The position numbers and the translations under genes were made by a program. From positions 1 to 16,590 of the forward strand of contig JAITDQ010000032.1 in NCBI GenBank assembly GCA_031282485.1: a DNA stretch of 16,590 nucleotides, read 5' to 3'. The notes beneath the pieces were generated by a model. The model ran no database searches, was not told the DNA's origin, and was given only the letters and a program-made list of their open reading frames with translations. This stretch comes from Tannerella sp. Its GTDB lineage: Bacteria > Bacteroidota > Bacteroidia > Bacteroidales > Tannerellaceae. Positions 8,908 through 15,688 of this stretch are shown one piece after another (within the stretch, counting starts at the first letter, position 1; each line of letters starts with the position of its first letter).

Positions 8908-8945
8908 CAAAATGGCTATTAACTAACACTTTTTCGCAAAATGGC
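8908..8945 (-). promoter_or_regulatory. Paired 9-bp direct repeat, candidate HTCS operator
   Basis: GCCATTTTG (minus strand) occurs exactly at 8916-8908 and again at 8945-8937, 29 bp apart, close to three helical turns. If the start point is near 8870, the repeats lie around -38 to -46 and -67 to -75, the usual zone for an activator touching RNA polymerase. Binding by the HTCS AraC domain is an inference; a 9-bp match in an AT-rich gap could be chance. Confidence 0.35.
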
Positions 8946-8967
8946 GGGTGAGTGTAATAAAATACCG

Positions 8968-8982
8968 ATTTGTACAACAAAT
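8968..8982. promoter_or_regulatory. Short palindrome upstream of susC
   Basis: ATTTGT-ACA-ACAAAT is a perfect 6-bp inverted repeat around a 3-nt centre, about 100 bp upstream of the predicted susC start point. It could be a protein-binding site; nothing identifies the ligand, and a 6-bp arm can arise by chance. Confidence 0.25.
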
Positions 8983-9068
8983 ATGCACGCGGAGAAAACT
9001 TAACGTTTATTTTCTACGTTCTTTCTGTTCCGTTCAGATGATTTATAACCATTCGAAACAGAGTTTTT

Positions 9069-9437
9069 ATTCCGTCCTTCCGGGTTCCGGCTGTTCGGAA
9101 TTTAATTTGGATTCCGTCCTTCCGGGTTCCGGCTGTTCAGAATTAATTTAACATTCCGTTCTTCCGGGTTCCGGCTGTTCAGAATTTATTTAACATTCCG
9201 TCTTTCCGGATTCCGGCTGTTTAGAATTTATTTAACATTCCGTTCTTCCGGGTTCCGGCTATTCAGAATTTATTTAACATTCCGACCTTCCGGGTTCCGG
9301 CTGTTCGGAATTTACTTAACATTCCGACCTTCCGGGTTCCGGCTGGTCAGAATTTATTTAACATTCCGTTCTTCCGGGTTCCGGCTGGTCGGAATTAATT
9401 TAACATTCCGACCTTCCGGGTTCCGGCTATTCGGATT
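9069..9437. repeat. 42-bp tandem repeat array, eight full copies plus one degenerate copy
   Basis: Copies start at 9069, 9111, 9153, 9195, 9237, 9279, 9321, 9363 and 9405, with exactly 42 bp between starts and no indels. Each unit on the plus strand reads ATTCCG, 5 nt, CCGG, 3 nt (GTT, or ATT in copy 4), CCGG, 5 nt, then C(A/G)GAAT (TAGAAT in copy 4, CGGATT in copy 9), then a 9-nt AT-rich linker usually ending TTTAAC. The ATTCCG arm and both CCGG blocks are identical in all nine copies. The outermost copies are the most worn (copy 1 linker ends TTTGG, copy 9 fades at about 9437), as usual in tandem arrays. Every minus-strand frame is stopped in each unit, and the plus-strand frames are stopped by TAA in the linker, so it is not protein-coding. 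It lies 4-5 nt past the HTCS stop codon. I do not recognise the family. Confidence 0.97.
9381..9419 (-). other. Longest hairpin in the repeat array, just after the HTCS stop
   Basis: At the junction of copies 8 and 9, GGTCGGAAT (9387-9395) and ATTCCGACC (9405-9413) form a perfect 9-bp stem around a 9-nt AT loop. Past a 2x2 mismatch, CCGG (9381-9384) pairs with CCGG (9416-9419), giving 13 pairs in total. It starts about 23 nt after the HTCS stop codon on that transcript. It has no following U-run, so it is not a classical intrinsic terminator; a role in 3'-end protection or termination is inferred. Confidence 0.5.
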
Positions 9438-9441
9438 TTTC

Positions 9442-12400
9442 CTATGACCTGTGGCGTTCGGAAAGAAACTCGGACGGCGATTTTCCAAATTCTTTCTTAA
9501 ATATGCGTGAAAAGTAAGAAGCATTGTCAAAACCTGTCCGTATCATAACATCGTTGATAGACGTGTTTTCTTCGCTAAGTATCCGTGCCGCTTTGCGCAG
9601 GCGGTAGTTGCGTATAAATTCCACGACCGATTGCCCGGTCATAGCCTTAATTTTACCATAAAGCGTACGCCGGCTCATCGCTAATGACGAGGCGATATAG
9701 AATACATCTATCTCGGTATTCGACAGGTTTTTCTCTATCAGATCCACCAGTTGTTTCATAAAATCGGCGTCGCGTTTGTTCACGTGAGTTTCACCGTTAC
9801 CGGTATTTGAAAAATAATGTTTGGAATAATATTCCCGGATCCTCATCTGCTGGTTTAAAATGTTTGATAACGTGAGCAAGAGGATTTGTTTGTTTACCGG
9901 TTTTTCAAGAAAAGCATCCGCTCCGGACTGTAAGCCTTCTATCTGGTTCTCCGAGCCTGTTTTGGCCGTTAACATAATAACCGGGATATGGGACGTTTCG
10001 ATATTTCCTTTAATCGTTGTACTCAATTCGACGCCATTCATTCCGGGCATCATAATATCCGTAATTATTATGTCGGCATAATCTTCTTCGAGTATTTTCA
10101 ACGCTTCAAGCCCGTTTGCAGCCTTTTTCAGATTGTAGTATTCGCCAAGCAATTCGGCCAACAATTCCCTGAAGTCGTCATTGTCTTCGACGAGCAGTAT
10201 TTTCTTTTTATTTTGAATCGCCGGTTCCTGTTGCGTACCGGTTATGTTTTTTTCGTTATTTGCAAGCTCATGAATTACGGAGGTATCGGATAAATAAATG
10301 TTTGATTTGCCGTTGTCAAAATCTTCTTTTTTGTAGATGGAAGTATCCGGCGAAAAACCGATAACGATATCCGAGCCGGTATACCGTTCACTGTAAATAG
10401 CGATATAGCCCCTGTGCAGTTCGATCAGGCTTTTCACCAAAGTCAGTCCTATACCGGAACCTAAGTGCCGGGCGCCGTCGGATTCGTTTACCCTGTAATA
10501 ACGCTCAAAAACAAAACCGATAGATTCGCCCGAAATGCCGACTCCGCTGTCGCTGATGACCATTCCGAACATTTTTCCCGGATTTTCATTCGCTCGTACA
10601 ACAATGTTGTTGGCGTATGAACTTTTGAATTTACTTATGTCCGCCAAAGTGGAAATCTTTATTATTCCGTTGGCGGAAGTATACTTGAATGCATTATTCA
10701 GCAGGTTAAGGACAATTTTTTCCATTACTTTCACATCAAAATAAAGTCCGTCGGGCACATCCGGGTCAATTTCCGTTGTGAAATCAATTTCTTTCTGCCG
10801 GGCATATTCGTAGAAATCGGAACTGTTGTCTATTATGAATTTATTCCAGTCTCCTTGTCGGAGGTTCAGCTTGATTTTATTATTCTGGAGCGAACGAAAA
10901 TCCATTAATTCGTTAATCAGTGCAAGCAGTCGTTTCGTGTTGTTTTCGAGTACGGGTAAATACCGGGTGACAGGATTACCGGATTTCACGGTTTCCAATG
11001 TTGCCAAAATTAAAGATAACGGTGTTCGGAAATCATGCGACACATTGGTAAAGAATTTAAGTTGTTCCTGATGAGCTTCCTCCTTTTGTTTCTTTTCCTG
11101 TTCTTCCAGATAGAATTGCAGTTTCAGTTTCCTCTGGTAGTTATAATATCTTATAATTGTATATATAACGGCGGAAAGCAGCAGGATATATCCCGTTATT
11201 GCCTGAAAGCTGAACCATGGCGCAGGTTTTATAATCACCGGAACAGATGAAAGTTCACCCCATACTCCGTCGTTGTTTGCCGTCATTATCTCGAACATAT
11301 ATTTACCTCCCGGTACTTTGGCATAGGACGCAATTCTATGATTTGCATCCGTTTCGATCCATCTGTCGTCATAGCCTCTGAGGCGGTATTTGAAGCGGTT
11401 TTTATCCGGGTTAAGATAGTTTGAAGATGTAAATTCGAACGAAAAGTTATTCCGGTTGTAATTTAACTTTATTTCTTTTGTCTGAAAAATAGATGTTTTA
11501 AGAGGCGAATCTTTTGTACTGGGGAGCACAGGGTAATTGTCAAGTAAAAAATCCGAAAGGATAACTTGTGGCTTATATTCGTTGTAAGCGTTTTTTACGG
11601 AATCAATGACCGTAAACCCTTCGTTGCCGCCGAAATACAGTTTTCCGGTTTTTGATTTGAAGGTGGAATACAGATAATAGGTATCTCCCTGCACCCCGTC
11701 CGATTTGTTAAATTTGTATATTCTGTTTGTTTCAATATCAAGACAAAATAATCCGTTATCGGTACCCATCCACAAATTCCCCGTCGCGTCTTCGTTCAGA
11801 CTTGATATGGCGTGTACGTCATATTTTGACAAATCGGCTTTACACGTCAGGCTTCGACTTGATATGTCGTACATGAGCAGACCGTTCCCGTTTGTACCTA
11901 TCCAGATAATGTTTTTTTTGTTGTTTGTTAATATGGTACAAATGTTAATGTTCTGGAAATCGGGAACATCGGAATGTTCGTAATCGGCAAAATATACGTT
12001 TTTGGTGCGAACGTCCATTATCAACAGTTGATAGGAGGATGTAATCCATAAAGTGTCGCCGTTACCCCTGTTAATATCGTTGATGTCCCCGTTTGACTGA
12101 ATCGTCGGCGCGAGGAGATCAAAATGTTTCGTTTTGTTGTCTTTCAACGAAAGATATGTAATCATGTCCCTGTTCAGAAGGTACTTGATCCAAATGCCGG
12201 AATCCGCTTCGGCTACGATTCTTGTAACATGATCCTCCTCCAGCATGTTGTTGTCGACCGTATAATGCGTGAATTGCAGGGTTTTGGTATCCAAACAATC
12301 CATTCCTCCGCGCGACGTTCCTATCCAAAGTTTATGGTTTGCGGTAAATAACAGGCTTTGTATGTTGTCGTACGTCAGGCTGTTTTTGCCGGGAGAATGT

Positions 12401-13563
12401 CTGAAATTTGTGAACTTGTTTGTTTTTTTGTCGTACCGGTTAAGGCCTCCGCCTTCCGTGCCAATCCACAGATAATCGTCGTCTTCTTCAAAGCAGCTGA
12501 CAACGGGATAACTCAATTCGTCGGTCATGGCATTGAACGATTTCAGTTTTTTTTGCTCATCCAAATTGATGAAACAGATGCCGCCGGAATAGGTTCCAAA
12601 CCATAAATTGCCCTGATTATCTTCCGAGATTCTCCAAACGGAACTGCTCGGTAAACCATAAGGATCGGTTCTATCGTAATAATAATGGGTATACTCGTCG
12701 TTTTCCGGGTTTAATATGTAAATTCCCCGCTGACTTGTTATCCAGATATGGCGGAATTTGTCAATAAACAGCGCTCTGGCGGAAACCCTCGTATCTCCGT
12801 CGGGATAAAAAAAGTCGTATCGTTTTATTTCCTTATAATTCCCGGTAGAAAGTACGATAAGACCTTTATTTTCGGTCAGTACATAAAGGAAAGAATCCGT
12901 ATGCGTCATGTCCGCAATATTATTGTATTGAGGATGAAGAAAAACATGATTGAACAAACCGTCGTCTTCATTATACATATATATATCACCGCTTAAAGTT
13001 CCTACGTAAATTCTGTTGTCTTTTGTGCAAATCGCGGAAGCGTCGTGTATCCGGCCTTTGTCGGATTCGACAGGGAAAAATTCAAAAGTTTTCCGGTCAA
13101 ATAAGCCGATGGAATGAGCGGTTGATATCCATAATCTATCATTTGAATCTTCTTTTACAAGATTAACATTACTCTGAAATAATAAATCAAAATTGTCCGT
13201 CAGCGGATTATACCTCAGTAAACCGAAATTTGATGTAATGTAAATATCCCCGTTTTTATCAAGTTCCAGTCTTCCGAATCCCCATGTTGCCGCAGATTCG
13301 GGTTTCTTCAGTTTATGCGTGTAATGCTTGAAGGTATAACCGTCAAACCGGTACAGGTCACGAACCGTAATGACCCATATAAAGCCCCATTTATCCTGTT
13401 TCACATCCCTCTGCCCGTTTGTACCGAGCCCCCCATAAGGCGATACACGCCTTATCTTATAATGCGTAGAACTTTCATTAGCCGATAACCCGGTCAGTGA
13501 AGCAAGTGTTAAAATCAATATGAACAGGAAATAATTCCGCGGATTTAATTTTGTGTTGTCCAT
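9442..13563 (-). CDS. Hybrid two-component system sensor/regulator (HTCS) with AraC-type DNA-binding domain
   Basis: The product is 1373 aa, the usual size. Order of parts: N-terminal signal/anchor (about 10-28, YFLFILILTLASLTG); two seven-bladed-type periplasmic propellers made of Reg_prop repeats (motifs such as LWIGTEGGGLNRYD, NLWMGTDNGLFCLD) to about 690; Y_Y_Y domain (about 698-774); one membrane helix (about 786-807); HisKA with phospho-acceptor His843 in NVSHDFRTPL; HATPase with N-box NLLNNAFKY (about 955) and G-boxes SDSGVGIS and GSGIGLTLV (about 1006 and 1038); receiver domain (about 1118-1235) with Asp1169 in TDIMMPGMNG; AraC HTH (about 1270-1369, ending FSRIFKKEFGKSPSEFL). All key residues are present. 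HTCS proteins bind PUL oligosaccharides and activate the adjacent susC. ATG 13561-13563 is chosen because it lies downstream of the promoter; an upstream in-frame Met at 13617 falls inside the -33 box. Confidence 0.97.
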   Translation of the reverse strand: MDNTKLNPRNYFLFILILTLASLTGLSANESSTHYKIRRVSPYGGLGTNGQRDVKQDKWGFIWVITVRDLYRFDGYTFKHYTHKLKKPESAATWGFGRLELDKNGDIYITSNFGLLRYNPLTDNFDLLFQSNVNLVKEDSNDRLWISTAHSIGLFDRKTFEFFPVESDKGRIHDASAICTKDNRIYVGTLSGDIYMYNEDDGLFNHVFLHPQYNNIADMTHTDSFLYVLTENKGLIVLSTGNYKEIKRYDFFYPDGDTRVSARALFIDKFRHIWITSQRGIYILNPENDEYTHYYYDRTDPYGLPSSSVWRISEDNQGNLWFGTYSGGICFINLDEQKKLKSFNAMTDELSYPVVSCFEEDDDYLWIGTEGGGLNRYDKKTNKFTNFRHSPGKNSLTYDNIQSLLFTANHKLWIGTSRGGMDCLDTKTLQFTHYTVDNNMLEEDHVTRIVAEADSGIWIKYLLNRDMITYLSLKDNKTKHFDLLAPTIQSNGDINDINRGNGDTLWITSSYQLLIMDVRTKNVYFADYEHSDVPDFQNINICTILTNNKKNIIWIGTNGNGLLMYDISSRSLTCKADLSKYDVHAISSLNEDATGNLWMGTDNGLFCLDIETNRIYKFNKSDGVQGDTYYLYSTFKSKTGKLYFGGNEGFTVIDSVKNAYNEYKPQVILSDFLLDNYPVLPSTKDSPLKTSIFQTKEIKLNYNRNNFSFEFTSSNYLNPDKNRFKYRLRGYDDRWIETDANHRIASYAKVPGGKYMFEIMTANNDGVWGELSSVPVIIKPAPWFSFQAITGYILLLSAVIYTIIRYYNYQRKLKLQFYLEEQEKKQKEEAHQEQLKFFTNVSHDFRTPLSLILATLETVKSGNPVTRYLPVLENNTKRLLALINELMDFRSLQNNKIKLNLRQGDWNKFIIDNSSDFYEYARQKEIDFTTEIDPDVPDGLYFDVKVMEKIVLNLLNNAFKYTSANGIIKISTLADISKFKSSYANNIVVRANENPGKMFGMVISDSGVGISGESIGFVFERYYRVNESDGARHLGSGIGLTLVKSLIELHRGYIAIYSERYTGSDIVIGFSPDTSIYKKEDFDNGKSNIYLSDTSVIHELANNEKNITGTQQEPAIQNKKKILLVEDNDDFRELLAELLGEYYNLKKAANGLEALKILEEDYADIIITDIMMPGMNGVELSTTIKGNIETSHIPVIMLTAKTGSENQIEGLQSGADAFLEKPVNKQILLLTLSNILNQQMRIREYYSKHYFSNTGNGETHVNKRDADFMKQLVDLIEKNLSNTEIDVFYIASSLAMSRRTLYGKIKAMTGQSVVEFIRNYRLRKAARILSEENTSINDVMIRTGFDNASYFSRIFKKEFGKSPSEFLSERHRS

Positions 13564-13586
13564 TTCGTTATTGTTTATTATTGCGA

Positions 13587-13618
13587 CAAATATAATCCTA
13601 TTTTGGCGATACGGCAAA
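13587..13618 (-). promoter_or_regulatory. HTCS promoter with both Bacteroidota boxes
   Basis: On the minus strand TTTG (13618-13615) is followed after 20 nt by TATATTTG (13594-13587), an exact fit to TTTG-N(19-21)-TAnnTTTG. It lies 23 nt upstream of the HTCS ATG and so rules out the longer start. A full-consensus promoter suggests steady expression of the sensor, unlike susC. Confidence 0.75.
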
Positions 13619-13690
13619 TTTTTTGACGTCCGAACCGGTCATTTTTTTTCAATTTGAAATCATGGAGGCGTGAAGGCATCACTGTCTCAT

Positions 13691-13710
13691 CCTCTGAATT
13701 TCTTTAGAGG
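13691..13710. other. Small hairpin in the HTCS/GH99-like divergent region
   Basis: CCTCTGAA and TTTAGAGG form an 8-bp stem with one G-T wobble and a 4-nt loop (TTTC). It lies between the two divergent promoters, about 60 bp upstream of the predicted -33 box of the GH99-like gene. It could be an operator or chance. The rest of 13619-13747 shows nothing I recognise. Confidence 0.3.
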
Positions 13711-13747
13711 CCGGGGAGTTTGAATTTTGCGAAAAAACGCAGAGTCA

Positions 13748-13779
13748 TGTGAGGATATTAAAATAAATGCGTATCTTGG
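13748..13779 (+). promoter_or_regulatory. Probable promoter of the GH99-like gene
   Basis: TGTG (13748-13751), 20 nt, then TATCTTGG (13772-13779): each box has one mismatch to TTTG and TAnnTTTG, with correct spacing, 32 nt before the ATG. It resembles the susC -7 region (both read TATCTT followed by T/G and GGCGC/GCGCC-like bases). A weak promoter needing help from an activator is plausible. Confidence 0.45.
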
Positions 13780-13811
13780 CGCGAAATTTAAACGTATAAT
13801 AACTAATTCCT

Positions 13812-14972
13812 ATGAAAAAGATTTTGATTGTTTTTGCAGCCGTTTGTTTGTGTTTGGGGATGCAGGCTCAAAAAAAGAGTTATGATGTGGCGGCGTTTTT
13901 ATATCCTGCATACGCGGCGGACGATCCGCGATTGCGACCTTTCTGGCCGCATGGAATGGGGGAGTGGGAGACCGTGGCTAATATGCAGGAGCGTTATCCG
14001 GGACATTACTGGAACAGGAAACCGCTTTGGGGATATATCAACGAGGCGGATCCCGTCGTTATGGCCATGGAAATAGAGGCGGCTACGAAACATGGCGTCA
14101 ACGTATTTATCTTTGACTGGTACTGGTACGACGGGCGCCCGTTTATGGAAACGACGCTCGACAATGGATTCCTGAAGGCCGAAAATGTCGACAAAATGCG
14201 GTTTTACCTGATGTGGGCCAATCATGAAGTCGTGAATGTGTGGGACACTCGCTTGGCCGGTATCAACGAGCATAACGTGATATGGACGGGTCAGGTAGAC
14301 CGGCAGGAGTTTGAAAAGATTTGCCGGCGGAACATTGAAAAATATTTCAAACATCCGCAGTATTACAGGATTGACGGCAAACCGGTATTTATGATATATG
14401 ACGTACCGCAGCTTATTGCCGGGTTGGGAGGACCGGAGCAAACCGCAGATGCGCTCAGGTGGTTTGACGCCGAAACCCGGAAAGCCGGCTTCCCGGGACT
14501 TGACCTGCAACTGACGATGTGGTCGATCAATGTGAATTACAGCGGCGTCGACGGCAGTAAAACCCAAAACCCCGAACGGGACTTCGTGAAAAAACTCGGC
14601 TTTACCAGCGCTACACACTACCAGTTTGTGCATTTCACGGATGTCAACCGCGACTATCCTGAAATAATGAAAGACGTAAAAAAAGAATGGGCGCGCATAG
14701 ACACCACATTCGATCTGGTGTATTATCCCCACATCAGCGTGGGATGGGACAACAGCCCGCGTACGGGAAAGAGCGCCGTTATGAAAAACAACACGCCCGC
14801 GAATTTCGAAAAAGCGCTTCGCGAAGCCAAAGCCTACGCCGACGCACATCCCGCGCAAGTCCCGCTCATCACCATAAACAGCTGGAACGAATGGACGGAA
14901 ACAAGCTTCCTGCAACCCTGTAACATGTTCGGGTACGGCTATCTCGAAGCCGTCAGGAACGTTTTTAAGTGA
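13812..14972 (+). CDS. Secreted WbsX / GH99-like domain protein
   Basis: The product is 386 aa. Residues 1-19 or 20 form a signal peptide (MKKILIVFAAVCLCLGMQAQ). The rest matches the WbsX/GH99-like TIM-barrel family: YDVAAFLYPAY (24-34), RYPGHYWNRKPLWGY (61-75), HGVNVFIFDWYWYDGRPF (94-111), FYLMWANHE (131-139), YYRIDGKPVFMIYD (184-197), SVGWDNSPR (309-317) and ITINSWNEWTE (353-363) with Glu360 and Glu363, which resemble the acidic pair of GH99 endo-mannosidases. Many homologues were named glycosyltransferase because they occur in O-antigen clusters. The signal peptide and PUL setting here point to a periplasmic or surface glycoside hydrolase acting on an alpha-linked sugar, but no activity is proven. 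It is transcribed divergently from the HTCS and may be part of its regulon. Its second half looks richer in G/C-ending codons than the minus-strand genes by eye. Confidence 0.88.
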   Translation: MKKILIVFAAVCLCLGMQAQKKSYDVAAFLYPAYAADDPRLRPFWPHGMGEWETVANMQERYPGHYWNRKPLWGYINEADPVVMAMEIEAATKHGVNVFIFDWYWYDGRPFMETTLDNGFLKAENVDKMRFYLMWANHEVVNVWDTRLAGINEHNVIWTGQVDRQEFEKICRRNIEKYFKHPQYYRIDGKPVFMIYDVPQLIAGLGGPEQTADALRWFDAETRKAGFPGLDLQLTMWSINVNYSGVDGSKTQNPERDFVKKLGFTSATHYQFVHFTDVNRDYPEIMKDVKKEWARIDTTFDLVYYPHISVGWDNSPRTGKSAVMKNNTPANFEKALREAKAYADAHPAQVPLITINSWNEWTETSFLQPCNMFGYGYLEAVRNVFK

Positions 14973-15012
14973 TGAGTTCTCTCTCTTTTGAGTAAATTTT
15001 CTTTTTTTAGAA

Positions 15013-15040
15013 GGTTGAAACAACATTTTTTGTACATTTG
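15013..15040 (+). promoter_or_regulatory. Promoter of the ECF sigma gene
   Basis: TACATTTG (15033-15040) is an exact match to TAnnTTTG, 20 nt before the sigma ATG. The -33 part is less clear: TTG at 15015-15017 is only 15 nt upstream. The leader would be very short. No convincing terminator for the GH99-like gene is seen in 14973-15030, only T-rich runs. Confidence 0.55.
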
Positions 15041-15060
15041 CACGAAAGAAACATATTTGT

Positions 15061-15618
15061 ATGAAAGTTTCGTCAACATCGGATCATCAGTTAAACGGCA
15101 ATTTTGATGCCGTATATGTGACCTATTATCCCCGGATGGTACGGTTTGCAAGGGACTATGTGTTGCTGGAAGAGGATGCGGAGAACATTGTTCAGGATAT
15201 CTTTGTTATGCTCTGGGAGAAACGGGATGTTTTGGACATCAAAGTAAGTCTGGTACCTTATCTGTTTACTTTGGTTAAAAACAGATGCCTTGATTTTCTC
15301 CGTCATAAGACGGCCGAGGAGGCGTTTGCCAAAGAATATGAAGCGAAGCAGATGGCTCTCGAACAGCTCAATTATGCTTTTTCTTCCGACGAAGACATAG
15401 AAGAAATACTCAATGCAGCCCTTAATTCGTTGCCGGAACGCTGCCGCGAAATATTCATCAAAAGCCGTGTGGAAGGGAAAAAATACCGGGAGATTGCCGG
15501 CGAACTGAACATTTCCGTTAATACGGTCGAAACCCAGATGTCCGTAGCGCTCAGGAAATTGCAGATAAGCCTGAAAGATTATTTGCCATTGCTTTTATTC
15601 CTCTTGGATGTTAAATAA
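15061..15618 (+). CDS. ECF-type RNA polymerase sigma-70 factor (Bacteroidota FecI-like)
   Basis: The product is 185 aa, normal for ECF sigma factors. Region 2 spans about 13-83 (FDAVYVTYYPRMVRFARDYV, then AENIVQDIFVMLWEKRD, core-binding and -10 recognition). Region 4 spans about 115-168 (LNSLPERCREIFIKSRVEG, then the HTH KYREIAGELNISVNTVETQM). It ends in a hydrophobic LPLLLFLLDVK tail, common in these Bacteroidota sigma factors. It is followed 70 bp later by a FecR anti-sigma gene on the same strand, the standard pair. In this phylum such pairs control a downstream susC with an STN domain; the susC in this window lacks STN, so the target is probably beyond the right edge. Confidence 0.95.
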   Translation: MKVSSTSDHQLNGNFDAVYVTYYPRMVRFARDYVLLEEDAENIVQDIFVMLWEKRDVLDIKVSLVPYLFTLVKNRCLDFLRHKTAEEAFAKEYEAKQMALEQLNYAFSSDEDIEEILNAALNSLPERCREIFIKSRVEGKKYREIAGELNISVNTVETQMSVALRKLQISLKDYLPLLLFLLDVK

Positions 15619-15688
15619 ATATAATTTCGGAGTTGCCTTTGGCGGTAAGTGAAAACTCAATCGTTCTTTATTCAAAGGTCGATTACAA

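Larger units (their letters stand above)
8830..9441. other. 612-bp non-coding gap between the HTCS gene and susC
   Basis: No convincing gene lies here. A 67-codon plus-strand frame (8948-9151) runs into the first two repeats and is not conserved through the array. The susC-proximal third (8830-9068) holds the -7 box, the paired 9-bp repeats, the ATTTGT palindrome and a weak AACGT/ACGTT inverted repeat near 9002-9020. The rest is the 42-bp tandem array, which begins immediately after the HTCS stop. Confidence 0.8.

Noticed and set aside
8948..9151. A 67-codon plus-strand frame that includes two repeats of a SVLPGSGCSE peptide
   Set aside because: The repeat length is a multiple of three, but the linker in later copies contains TAA in that frame, so the peptide repeat does not continue. 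No promoter or leader was seen.
9069..9437. CRISPR array
   Set aside because: There are no unique spacers: the whole 42-bp unit is repeated, including the AT linker, and no cas gene is nearby.
9069..9437. Compensatory changes in the 5-nt inner segments of the repeat
   Set aside because: Only copy 7 (ACC with GGT) pairs fully; copies 1-5, 8 and 9 do not. The variation there is not evidence for structure.
13564..13617. Longer HTCS start at 13617
   Set aside because: The extra 18 codons run through the -33 and -7 boxes, would be upstream of the transcription start, and precede the natural signal/anchor leader.
14973..15020. Terminator after the GH99-like gene
   Set aside because: T-rich runs are present, but the only stems are 3-4 bp (CTC/GAG, TTCT/AGAA); not enough for an intrinsic terminator.
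13899..15026. A 375-codon open frame on the minus strand opposite the GH99-like gene
   Set aside because: It lies almost wholly antisense to a gene with clear family motifs, shows no recognisable domain or leader, and its composition (many His, Arg, Val, Pro) is typical of a complementary-frame shadow.
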